The notes beneath the pieces are model-generated. The model did not search any database. It had not been told where the DNA came from and saw only the letters and a program-made list of their open reading frames with translations. A DNA stretch of 58,187 bases from NCBI RefSeq assembly GCF_030406405.1, contig NZ_JAUEPL010000045.1:1-58187 (forward strand), given 5' to 3'. Numbering within the stretch: the first letter of the stretch is position 1; each line of letters opens with the position of its first letter. This DNA is from Streptomyces ficellus. GTDB lineage: Bacteria; Actinomycetota; Actinomycetes; Streptomycetales; Streptomycetaceae. Of the stretch, positions 16,608 through 25,017 are shown one piece after another. The translations under genes and the position numbers were made by a program.

Positions 16608-17024
16608 TCAGCAGGCGTCCCGCAGCAGGTCCGTCAGGTCCCGGTCCAGGTCCAGGAACTGGTGCTCGCACCCGGCCGGTACCAGGGCCTCGGCGCGGGT
16701 GAGGAAACGGCGCACGTCCGAGGTCCGGACGTGGACCATGGCGACGCCCTCGGGGGCGTGGAACTCCATGACCGTCCGGTCATGGCCGAAGGGCCGTACG
16801 CGCACGTCGCCGACCCCGGCCGGCTCGTCGACGCCCGTGGCGAGCAGCTCCCGCGAGAACGCCCAGGCAACCTCGACGCCCTCCAAGGTCGCGGGGGCCG
16901 GGAAGGTGATCTGTACGGCGAAGGGGTCGTCGCGGTCGTAGCGCAATGTCGCGGGCACGGTCTCCATGTGGGGCGCTGACGCGACCAGGCGGGCCTGCAC
17001 GGCCTGCTCGATGACGGTGGACAA
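16608..17024 (-). CDS. ssgD: SsgA-like sporulation/cell-division regulator (SALP), probably SsgD
   Basis: This 138-residue protein has the SALP family pattern: LRYDRDDPFAVQITF near residue 27, VEVAWAFSRELLATGV near 51, GDVRVRP near 70 and a C-terminal ALVPAGCEHQFLDLDRDL. SALPs are found only in sporulating actinomycetes and help place or remodel the division septum and spore wall. The start is TTG at 17024, preceded by AGGGAG at a 7-base distance; no ATG or GTG fits. The ssgD symbol rests on remembered synteny with S. coelicolor (near fadAB, the small laccase and wbl), so the family is sure but the letter less so. Confidence 0.8.
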   Translation of the reverse strand: MSTVIEQAVQARLVASAPHMETVPATLRYDRDDPFAVQITFPAPATLEGVEVAWAFSRELLATGVDEPAGVGDVRVRPFGHDRTVMEFHAPEGVAMVHVRTSDVRRFLTRAEALVPAGCEHQFLDLDRDLTDLLRDAC

Positions 17025-17131
17025 GGCCTTGCTCCCTCACACGCGGCTGCGGCGCTCTTACACCCGGAAGGACGACGAATTCCGCCGAGGCGTGCATTGG
17101 CCGGAAGCGTGAGCTGTGTCACTCGGGCGCC

Positions 17132-17161
17132 CTGGACGCCGGTGGCGGGGTGGGCTAGGTT
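17132..17161 (+). promoter_or_regulatory. Promoter of the Asp-box protein gene
   Basis: TGGACG (17132-17137) and TAGGTT (17156-17161) are 18 bases apart, and the -10 ends 8 bases before ATG 17170. The 5' UTR would be only one or two bases. Confidence 0.45.
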
Positions 17162-17169
17162 CCCGCGCC

Positions 17170-18270
17170 ATGGCGTCCATGGGGAAGACGAGACGAGCGC
17201 TGTCGGCGGGGCTCTGCGGGGCGGCGCTGGCGACCGCGCCGGCCGCCCCCGCTCATGCCGCCCCCGCTCAGGCGGCCACGGCCACCACGGCCACGGCGGG
17301 AGCCGTCTGGGCGGTGAAGCCGACCGGGACGGAGGTACGGCTGCGGGGCCTGGCGGCCGTCAGCCGCTCCACCGCCTGGGTGGCCGGCTCCCAGGGCACC
17401 GTGCTGTTGACGTCGGACGGGGGCCGCGGCTGGCGGAACGTATCCCCTCCCGGCGCCGGCGAGCTGGAGTTCCGCGACATCGAGGCGTTCGACCGGCGCC
17501 GCGCGGTGGTGCTGGCGATCGGCGAGGGCGAAGCGTCCAGGATCCTCCGTACCGATGACGGCGGCGCGACCTGGACCGAGTCGTTCCGCAACACCGACCC
17601 CCGGGCCTTCTACGACTGCGTGACCTTCTTCGACCGCCGCCACGGGCTCGCCATGAGCGATCCGGTCGACGGCAGGTTCCGGATCCTGTCCACCGCGGAC
17701 GGCGGCGAGAGCTGGAAGGTGCTGCCGACCGCCGGGATGCCTGCCGCACTGCCCGGCGAGGCCGGCTTCGCGGCCAGTGGCCAGTGCCTGGTCAGCTCGG
17801 GGCCCAGGGACGTCTGGCTGGCCACGGGGGGCGGCGCCACCGCGCGCGTGCTGCACTCCTCGGACCGGGGCCTGAACTGGACGGCGGCCGATTCCACGGT
17901 CCCGGCCGGGGACCCCGCGCGGGGCGTCTTCGCCCTCGCGTTCCGCGACCGCGCGCACGGCCTCGCCGTGGGCGGCGACTACCGGACGGGCCGGCCGTCA
18001 CCACGGGCGGCGGCCGTCAGCCGGGACGGCGGGCGCACCTGGCGGCAGGCGCGGACCCCGCCGCCCGCCTACCGCTCGGGCGTGGCCTGGCTGCCGCACA
18101 GCCGGTCCGCCGCGCTCGCGGTCGGCCCGGGCGGAACGGACCTGACGGCGGACGGCGGGCGCACCTGGCGGACGGTCGACACCGGCTCGTACGACACGGT
18201 CGACTGCGCGTCCGGCTCCGGCTGCTGGGCCTCGGGCGAGAAGGGCCGGGTGGCCCGGCTGGAGCCCTGA
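17170..18270 (+). CDS. Secreted Asp-box (BNR/Ycf48-like) beta-propeller protein
   Basis: A 366-residue exported protein with a signal peptide (about 1-35, Ala-rich) and at least six Asp-box motifs of the form S/T-x-D-x-G-x-x-W: TSDGGRGW, TDDGGATW, TADGGESW, SSDRGLNW, SRDGGRTW and TADGGRTW. This is the WD40/sialidase-type propeller fold often annotated as oxidoreductase or Ycf48-like. The repeats do not by themselves show sialidase activity, and I see no clear catalytic set, so binding or scaffold roles are equally possible. ATG 17170 has TAGGTT (17156-17161) 8 bases upstream with TGGACG at 17132-17137 (18-base spacer), suggesting a nearly leaderless transcript divergent from ssgD. Confidence 0.75.
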   Translation: MASMGKTRRALSAGLCGAALATAPAAPAHAAPAQAATATTATAGAVWAVKPTGTEVRLRGLAAVSRSTAWVAGSQGTVLLTSDGGRGWRNVSPPGAGELEFRDIEAFDRRRAVVLAIGEGEASRILRTDDGGATWTESFRNTDPRAFYDCVTFFDRRHGLAMSDPVDGRFRILSTADGGESWKVLPTAGMPAALPGEAGFAASGQCLVSSGPRDVWLATGGGATARVLHSSDRGLNWTAADSTVPAGDPARGVFALAFRDRAHGLAVGGDYRTGRPSPRAAAVSRDGGRTWRQARTPPPAYRSGVAWLPHSRSAALAVGPGGTDLTADGGRTWRTVDTGSYDTVDCASGSGCWASGEKGRVARLEP

Positions 18271-18274
18271 CCTG

Positions 18275-18284
18275 ACGTCAGCGC
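18275..18284. other. CTGACGTCAG palindrome after the Asp-box gene
   Basis: A perfect 10-base palindrome lies 5 bases after the stop at 18270. It is short for a terminator and has no T tract; it may be incidental. The rest of 18271-18417 holds no gene and must carry the promoter of the next gene. Confidence 0.25.
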
Positions 18285-18417
18285 GTCGGTCGCGGCACGA
18301 GGGGACTGTGGCACGGATGCGCGCTTGCGGAGTCCATGATTCCTGGTGCGCGATGGTGCCGTCCGGTCTTACTGTGGGCGCGCCTTGACCCCTCATCACC
18401 GTCCGAAAAGGGAGACC

Positions 18418-18849
18418 ATGCAGCGCCGACTCCTGAAGACCACGCTGGCCGCCGCGGGCGCCGCCCTCGCCGTCGTCCTCACGCCCTTCACGGCCCAGGC
18501 CGCCTCCTACAGTGGCGGAAACTACGGTGCCTACGCGTATGAGGGCTCCTACCCGACGATTTCCGGCTGCTCGGGCACCTTCGCGCAGAAGCACGCGGCC
18601 TCCGCCTCGGGCATCACGCTCAAGTACTTCTACTCGTCCCGGTGCGGCTCCTTCGCCCGGATCGAGAACGCGCCGCAGGGCTGCGTCGCGGTCGCCCAGC
18701 GCGCCGACGGTGGTGGCTGGGTCTCCGAGAGCGTCGACCCGGGCATCAACTACGCCTACACGAAGATCGCCAACAACCTCAACGGCCGCCTGTCCCGCGC
18801 GATCCTGTCCTGCAACGGCCACGACCTGGCGTGGACCCCCTGGTACTGA
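18418..18849 (+). CDS. Small secreted protein, unknown function (DUF2690-like)
   Basis: A 143-residue protein with a clear Sec signal peptide (MQRRLLKTTLAAAGAALAVV, cleavage after AQA near residue 28). The mature part is rich in Tyr, Gly and Ser with four cysteines (SGCSGTF, SSRCGSF, PQGCVAV, LSCNGHD), likely two disulfides. The phrase TLKYFYSSRCGSFARIEN resembles the LRYSPxCxxxWARI core of DUF2690 secreted proteins, but the match is loose. ATG 18418 follows AAAAGGGAG. It is a monocistronic gene in the same direction as its neighbours. Function is unknown; extracellular location is the only firm inference. Confidence 0.7.
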   Translation: MQRRLLKTTLAAAGAALAVVLTPFTAQAASYSGGNYGAYAYEGSYPTISGCSGTFAQKHAASASGITLKYFYSSRCGSFARIENAPQGCVAVAQRADGGGWVSESVDPGINYAYTKIANNLNGRLSRAILSCNGHDLAWTPWY

Positions 18850-18918
18850 TCCGCACCCGGCGGTACACCGGCGCCCGCGGTCCGGCTGTCACTGTGGCGA
18901 TCTAGGCTGAGCGTCACT

Positions 18919-19608
18919 ATGACGATCATCGAAACGCCCGCCGGCTGGCCGGCGAACGAGGCCGAGGCGCTGGCCGTCCAGGACGAGCTGCGCGGCCGCG
19001 TCGTCCTGGACGAGCCGGGTCCCGCGCCCGGCACGGGCCTGGTCACCGGCGTGGACGTGGCCTACGACGACGCCCGCGACCTCGTCGCCGCCGCGGCCGT
19101 CGTCCTCGACGCCCGTACGCTCACGGTCGTCGAGGAGGCCACCGCGGTCGGCCGGGTCTCCTTCCCGTACGTCCCCGGACTCCTCGCCTTCCGCGAGATA
19201 CCGGCCGTGCTGGCCGCGCTCGGCGCACTGGGCGAGGCGCCCGGACTGGTGGTCTGCGACGGCTACGGCCAGGCCCACCCGCGCCGCTTCGGGCTCGCCA
19301 GCCACCTCGGCGTCCTCACCGGCCTGCCGGTCATCGGCGTCGCCAAGAACCCCTTCACGTTCACCTTTGAGGAGCCGGCCGAGGAGCGCGGCGCGTCCAG
19401 CCCGCTGCTCGCGGACGGCGAGGAGGTCGGCCGCGCGCTGCGTACCCGGACGGCCGTCAAGCCGGTCTTCGTCTCGACGGGCCACCGCGTCACCCTGGAC
19501 AACGCCTGCGCCCACACGCTGCACCTGACGCCCCGCTACCGCGTTCCGGAGACCACCCGGCACGCCGACGCCCTGTGCCGGCGCGCGCTGAAGGAGGCGA
19601 TGGCATGA
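18919..19608 (+). CDS. nfi: Endonuclease V (deoxyinosine repair)
   Basis: This 229-residue protein has the endonuclease V signature: GVDVAYDD near residue 43 (first metal Asp), SFPYVPGLLAFREIP near 87 (the PYVPG wedge and catalytic Glu), DGYGQAHPRRFGLASHLGV near 114, and GVAKNPF near 142. The enzyme cuts one base 3' of deoxyinosine in DNA and begins repair of deaminated adenine. TAGGCT at 18903-18908 is followed by 10 bases and the ATG, so the leader is very short. It overlaps the downstream VOC gene by 4 bases (ATGA), so the two are translationally coupled. Confidence 0.93.
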   Translation: MTIIETPAGWPANEAEALAVQDELRGRVVLDEPGPAPGTGLVTGVDVAYDDARDLVAAAAVVLDARTLTVVEEATAVGRVSFPYVPGLLAFREIPAVLAALGALGEAPGLVVCDGYGQAHPRRFGLASHLGVLTGLPVIGVAKNPFTFTFEEPAEERGASSPLLADGEEVGRALRTRTAVKPVFVSTGHRVTLDNACAHTLHLTPRYRVPETTRHADALCRRALKEAMA

Positions 19609-19982
19609 TCGGCCGGCTCCAGTGCACGGTTCTGGACTGCCCTGACGTCCTGGAACTGGCCCGCTTCTACCAGGGCCTGCTGGGCGGGGAGGTGAACCGC
19701 CCCGACCCCCGCTGGAGCGTCGACTCCGCGTGGGCGACCCTCCACCTGGGCGACGGCCACGTGCTGTGCTTCCAGCGGGCCGACCCGTACCGGCCGCCGG
19801 CGTGGCCCGACCCCGCACGGCCCCAGCAGTTCCACCTGGACGTCGGCGTGCCCGACCTGGCGCGGGCGCGGGAGCAGGTCCTCGCGCTCGGGGCCGAGCC
19901 GCTCGACGACGGCGACCCGGCCCGCGGCTGGCACGTCTACGCCGACCCGGCCGGGCACCCTTTCTGCCTCGTACGCCAGTGA
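19605..19982 (+). CDS. VOC (glyoxalase-like) family protein
   Basis: A 125-residue single-module VOC protein. The N-terminal half has VLDCPDVLELARFYQGLLGGEV and the C-terminal half FHLDVGVPDLARAREQVLALGA with the closing YADPAGHPFCLV strand, as in the Glyoxalase_6 group. Such proteins usually dimerise and bind a divalent metal; substrates vary widely and no specific function can be named. Its ATG (19605) overlaps the TGA of the endonuclease V gene in an ATGA, which fixes the start. The stop lies in the first unit of a 15-base repeat. Confidence 0.8.
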   Translation: MIGRLQCTVLDCPDVLELARFYQGLLGGEVNRPDPRWSVDSAWATLHLGDGHVLCFQRADPYRPPAWPDPARPQQFHLDVGVPDLARAREQVLALGAEPLDDGDPARGWHVYADPAGHPFCLVRQ

Positions 19983-20032
19983 CCGGTACGGCAGTGAGCG
20001 CTACGCCACTGACCGGTACGCCCGCTGACCGG
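19972..20032. repeat. 15-base tandem repeat (four units) across the stop of the VOC gene
   Basis: Unit TACGCCAGTGACCGG occurs at 19972-19986, then diverged at 19987-20001, 20002-20016 and 20017-20032 (16 bases). The coding stop TGA (19980-19982) is inside unit 1, and later units retain a TGA in the same place. Confidence 0.85.
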
Positions 20033-20059
20033 CTGACGTACGACCGCCCGAGCGGCGCG

Positions 20060-21250
20060 TCAGCGCGAGTCGGCGATCCGGAACCGGATCCCCGCCCGCG
20101 TCAGCCGTTCCAGGAGCGCGTCGCCCATCGCGACGGCCGTGGTGACCTGCCCGGCCGTCTTCGGCAGCGGGTCGAAGGCCACGCACAGGGCCGACTCGGC
20201 GAGGATCTTCGCCGTCTCGTCATAGCCCGGGTCACCGCCCGACACCTCCGTGAACACCCGCCGCCCGCCGCCCTCGCCGACGAACCGCACCGAGAACCAG
20301 CTGCGCGCGCGGCGCTCGGCGTCGGGCCCGCGCCCCGGCTCGTAACGCTCCATCAGCCACCGCCGCACCGCGGGCACCTGAGCCAGTGCGACACCCGCGC
20401 CGGCGGCCGCCGCGCCGCCGAGCGCCATCGGCAGGGTGCGGACGGCCGCGTACTGGCGGTAGCGGAAGTCCGGGCCGTACTGGGGCAGGGCCGCCGCCGA
20501 GCGCCGCACGATCCGCGCGTCCAGCGTGGGCAGCGGCAGGGCCCACGCCCCCGTCTCCCGGCTGAAGCGCGGCGCCCCGAGCGGCGCCCGCGCCCGCCGC
20601 CCCACGAGCCGGGGCTCATGCAGCCGCCGCTCCTGGGCCGCCCGCACCATCTGCCGCCCGCGCCCCATCGCGGTAAGGGCCGAGGCGAACGTACCGCCGG
20701 AGAAGAAGGCGTTCGAGCGCACGAACCCGTCGATGCGCAGCGGCACGTCCCTGGGCAGCTGCCGCACCGTGAAGTACACGCCCAGGTCGTGCGGGACCGA
20801 GTCGAAGCCACACGCGTGCACGATCCGCGCCCCCGTCTCGCGGGCCCGCGCGTCATGGCGTACGTACATCAGGTCCGCGAACTCGGGCTCGCCGCACAGG
20901 TCCAGATAGTCCGTCCCGGCCTCGGCGCAGGCGGCCACCAGCGGCTCGCCGTACCAGGTGTACGGCCCCACGGTGGTCGCCACGACCCGGGCCGACTCGG
21001 CGAGTTCCCGCATCGCCTCCGGGTCGGCGGCGTCGGCGGGCAGCAGCGGCAGCCCGGCGCAGCGCGGCTCGACGGCGGCCAGCCGCTCGCGCAGCCGCTC
21101 CAGCTTGTCCAGGCTGCGCCCGGCCAGTGCCCAGCGGCAGGTGGCGGGGGCGTGCGCGGCGAGGTACCGGGCGGTCAGCTCCCCGACGAAGCCGGTCGCC
21201 CCGAAGAGCACCATGTCGTATGCCCGGTCTGTGCCGTCCCGTCTGTCCAT
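20060..21250 (-). CDS. Saccharopine dehydrogenase-like protein (trans-acting enoyl reductase type)
   Basis: A 396-residue protein with the Rossmann start YDMVLFGATGFVGELTARYL (about residues 10-29), then TTVGPYTWYGEPLVAACAE and GTDYLDLCGE, the pattern of the saccharopine dehydrogenase NADP-binding family. Actinobacterial members include trans-acting enoyl reductases that work on polyketide or lipid chains, and the C-terminal half (ESALCVAF, GQVTTAVAMGDALLERL) fits those. No polyketide synthase is nearby, so the substrate is unknown. ATG 21250 begins the conserved part. It is divergent from the beta-oxidation operon and shares its 213-base control region. Confidence 0.8.
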   Translation of the reverse strand: MDRRDGTDRAYDMVLFGATGFVGELTARYLAAHAPATCRWALAGRSLDKLERLRERLAAVEPRCAGLPLLPADAADPEAMRELAESARVVATTVGPYTWYGEPLVAACAEAGTDYLDLCGEPEFADLMYVRHDARARETGARIVHACGFDSVPHDLGVYFTVRQLPRDVPLRIDGFVRSNAFFSGGTFASALTAMGRGRQMVRAAQERRLHEPRLVGRRARAPLGAPRFSRETGAWALPLPTLDARIVRRSAAALPQYGPDFRYRQYAAVRTLPMALGGAAAAGAGVALAQVPAVRRWLMERYEPGRGPDAERRARSWFSVRFVGEGGGRRVFTEVSGGDPGYDETAKILAESALCVAFDPLPKTAGQVTTAVAMGDALLERLTRAGIRFRIADSR

Positions 21251-21403
21251 CCAGCCCTCCGCCGTCCCATGAGTCCCGTGCGTGCCCGTGCGTGCACTGC
21301 GTAGCGCGCTGTTGTCGGAGGCAGAGGCTAGCGTGCGAGGTGAGGACGGATCTTCCGGGTCGGCTTCCACGCGCTCGCTTGTCCACAGGCCTTGTGCGGA
21401 GTG

Positions 21404-21435
21404 GAACGCGTTCTTAGCATCAGTGCTGTTACAGC
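21404..21435. promoter_or_regulatory. Two palindromes in the control region of the beta-oxidation operon
   Basis: GAACGCGTTC (21404-21413) and GCTGTTACAGC (21425-21435, central T) are perfect inverted repeats between the divergent genes, 29-60 bases upstream of ATG 21464. Either could be the operator of a TetR-type fatty-acid-responsive repressor. No regulator is encoded in the cluster itself. Confidence 0.45.
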
Positions 21436-21463
21436 AGTTGTGTCACATCATGTTGGGGGTTCG

Positions 21464-22606
21464 ATGGCAGCGACAGGCAACGGCCCGCTCGCCGGGGTGC
21501 GGGTGGTCGAGCTGGCGGGCATCGGCCCCGGCCCGTTCGCCGCCATGCTCCTGGCCGATCTGGGCGCCGATGTCGTACGGGTGGACCGGCCCGGCGGCGC
21601 GGGGCTCGCGATCGACCCGGCGCATGACCTCACCAACCGCAACAAACGCTCCGTGCTCATCGACCTCAAGGCGGACGGGGGCGCCGCACGGGTCCTGGAC
21701 CTGGCCGGGCGCGCCGACATCCTCATCGAGGGATACCGGCCGGGCGTCGCCGAACGGCTCGGGGTGGGACCGGAGCCGTGTCTCGGCCGCAACCCGAAGC
21801 TGGTCTACGGGCGGATGACCGGCTGGGGACAGCAGGGGCCACTCGCACAGCGCGCCGGGCACGACATCGCGTACATCGCCATCACCGGCACCCTCTCCAT
21901 GATCGGCAAAGCGGAGGAGCCACCGACCGTGCCCGCCAACCTCCTCGGCGACTACGCGGGCGGCTCGCTCTATCTCGTCGCCGGCGTTCTCGCGGCGCTC
22001 CACCACGCGCGCGGGGAGGGCGGCAGCGGCCAGATCGTGGACGCCGCCATCACGGACGGAGCGGCACACCTGGCCACGATGATCCACGGCATGATGGCCG
22101 CCGGCGGCTGGCAGGACCGGCGCGGCGCCAACCTCCTGGACGGCGGCTGCCCCTTCTACGGCACCTACGAGACGGCCGATGGCCAGTACATGGCGGTGGG
22201 CGCGCTGGAACAGCGGTTCTACGACGAGTTCACCGAGCTTCTGGGCATCGCGGACCACGCCCCGGCCCGCAAGGACTTCGACCGCTGGGGCGAACTGCGC
22301 GCCGCCGTCGCCGCACGCTTCAGGACCAGGACCCGGGCCGAATGGACGGCCGTCTTCGAGGGCTCCGACGCGTGCGTGGCGCCCGTCCTGTCGCTGCGGG
22401 AGGCACCCGGCCACCCGCACCTCGCGGCCCGCGGCACCTTCACCGACCACGGCGGGATCACCCAGCCCGCCCCCGCGCCCCGCTTCTCCGCCACGCCCGG
22501 CGCCGTGACCCGGCCGCCCGCCCGGCCGGGAGCCCACACCGACGAGGTCGCCCGCGACTGGGACGTACCGAGCATCCGTACCGACGACACCAGGGGGACC
22601 GGGTGA
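21464..22606 (+). CDS. CoA-transferase family III protein, alpha-methylacyl-CoA racemase-like
   Basis: This 380-residue protein has the CaiB/BaiF fold: LAGVRVVELAGIGPGPFAAM at the start, ADLGADVVRVDRPGG, NRNKRSVLIDLK, YGRMTGWGQQGPLAQRAGHD and NLLGDYAGGS. The AGHD His and GDY Asp correspond to the acid/base pair of alpha-methylacyl-CoA racemase, which interconverts the R and S forms of 2-methyl-branched acyl-CoAs so that the S form can enter beta-oxidation. GGGGGTT precedes ATG 21464. It is the first gene of the four-gene operon and overlaps the acyl-CoA dehydrogenase start by 4 bases (GTGA). Confidence 0.88.
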   Translation: MAATGNGPLAGVRVVELAGIGPGPFAAMLLADLGADVVRVDRPGGAGLAIDPAHDLTNRNKRSVLIDLKADGGAARVLDLAGRADILIEGYRPGVAERLGVGPEPCLGRNPKLVYGRMTGWGQQGPLAQRAGHDIAYIAITGTLSMIGKAEEPPTVPANLLGDYAGGSLYLVAGVLAALHHARGEGGSGQIVDAAITDGAAHLATMIHGMMAAGGWQDRRGANLLDGGCPFYGTYETADGQYMAVGALEQRFYDEFTELLGIADHAPARKDFDRWGELRAAVAARFRTRTRAEWTAVFEGSDACVAPVLSLREAPGHPHLAARGTFTDHGGITQPAPAPRFSATPGAVTRPPARPGAHTDEVARDWDVPSIRTDDTRGTG

Positions 22607-23763
22607 AGCGCCGCATCTACAGCGCCGAGCACGAGGCGTTCCGCGAGACCGTCCGCACCTTCCTCGCCAAGGAGGTCCTCCCGCACTACGAGCAGTGGGA
22701 GAAGGACGGCATCGTCTCGCGCGACGCCTGGCGCGCGGCCGGCCGGCAGGGGCTGCTCGGCATCGCCGTCCCCGAGGAGTACGGAGGCGGCGGCGACCCC
22801 GACTTCCGCTACAGCGCCGTCCTCGCCGAGGAATTCACCCGGGCCGGCACCCCGGGCTTCGCGCTCGGCCTGCACAACGACATCATCGGCCCCTACCTGA
22901 CCGGGCTGGCGACGGACGAGCAGAAGCGGCGCTGGCTGCCCGGCTTCTGCACCGGCGAGACCATCACCGCCATCGCCATGACGGAGCCGGGCGCCGGCTC
23001 CGACCTCCAGGGTATCCGCACCACCGCCGAGGACAGGGGCGACCACTGGCTCCTCAACGGGTCCAAGACCTTCATCTCCAACGGCATCCTCGCCGACCTG
23101 GTCATCGTCGTCGCGAAGACCACCCCCGAGGGCGGCGCCCACGGCCTGTCCCTCCTGGTGGTCGAGCGCGGTATGCGGGGCTTCGAACGGGGCCGCAACC
23201 TCGACAAGATCGGCCAGAAGTCCCAGGACACCGCCGAGCTGTTCTTCCACGACGTACGCGTCCCCAAGGAGAACCTGCTCGGTGAGCCGAACGGTGCCTT
23301 CATCCACCTGATGACCAACCTCGCGCAGGAGCGCATGGCCATCGCGGTCGCCGCCATCGCCGCCGCCGAGCACCTGCTGGAGATCACCACGGTGTACGTC
23401 AAGGAGCGCGAGGCGTTCGGGCGGCCGCTCGCCAGGCTCCAGCACATCCGCTTCGAGATCGCGGAGATGGCCACCGAGTGCGCCGTCACGCGCGCGTTCC
23501 TGGACCGCTGCATCACCGACCACGCCGACGGGGAACTGGACGCGGTCCACGCCTCGATGGCGAAGTGGTGGGCCACCGAGCTCCAGAAGCGGGTCGCCGA
23601 CCGCTGCCTGCAACTGCACGGCGGCTACGGCTACATGGCCGAATATCCGGTGGCCAGGGCCTTCACCGACGGCCGGATCCAGACCATATACGGCGGTACG
23701 ACCGAAATCATGAAGGAAATCATCGGCCGTTCCCTGCTCGACCAACCCTCCCGAAAGGCCTGA
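22603..23763 (+). CDS. Acyl-CoA dehydrogenase
   Basis: A 386-residue flavoprotein of standard family length. AIAMTEPGAGSDLQG (about 125) and the FISNG segment line the FAD/substrate pocket, and the C-terminal QLHGGYGYMAEYPVARAFTD and IYGGTTEIMKEIIGRSL carry FAD contacts and the probable catalytic Glu. It oxidises acyl-CoA to trans-2-enoyl-CoA, passing electrons to ETF. The start is GTG 22603, overlapping the racemase stop as GTGA. With the upstream racemase it may prefer methyl-branched or long chains; that is inference. The thiolase gene starts 3 bases after its stop. Confidence 0.92.
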   Translation: MKRRIYSAEHEAFRETVRTFLAKEVLPHYEQWEKDGIVSRDAWRAAGRQGLLGIAVPEEYGGGGDPDFRYSAVLAEEFTRAGTPGFALGLHNDIIGPYLTGLATDEQKRRWLPGFCTGETITAIAMTEPGAGSDLQGIRTTAEDRGDHWLLNGSKTFISNGILADLVIVVAKTTPEGGAHGLSLLVVERGMRGFERGRNLDKIGQKSQDTAELFFHDVRVPKENLLGEPNGAFIHLMTNLAQERMAIAVAAIAAAEHLLEITTVYVKEREAFGRPLARLQHIRFEIAEMATECAVTRAFLDRCITDHADGELDAVHASMAKWWATELQKRVADRCLQLHGGYGYMAEYPVARAFTDGRIQTIYGGTTEIMKEIIGRSLLDQPSRKA

Positions 23764-23766
23764 CCC

Positions 23767-24984
<1,218 letters not shown>

Positions 24985-25017
24985 CCGTCCCGTCCGAACC
25001 CCCTACGGAGAGCAGCA

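Noticed and set aside
17170..18270. Sialidase annotation for the Asp-box protein
   Set aside because: Asp boxes occur in many propellers. The arginine triad and nucleophilic Tyr of sialidases could not be placed, so only the fold is claimed.
18886..18908. CTGTCA as the -35 partner of TAGGCT before endonuclease V
   Set aside because: The spacing is only about 11 bases, too short for a sigma-70 type promoter; only the -10 is kept as a candidate.
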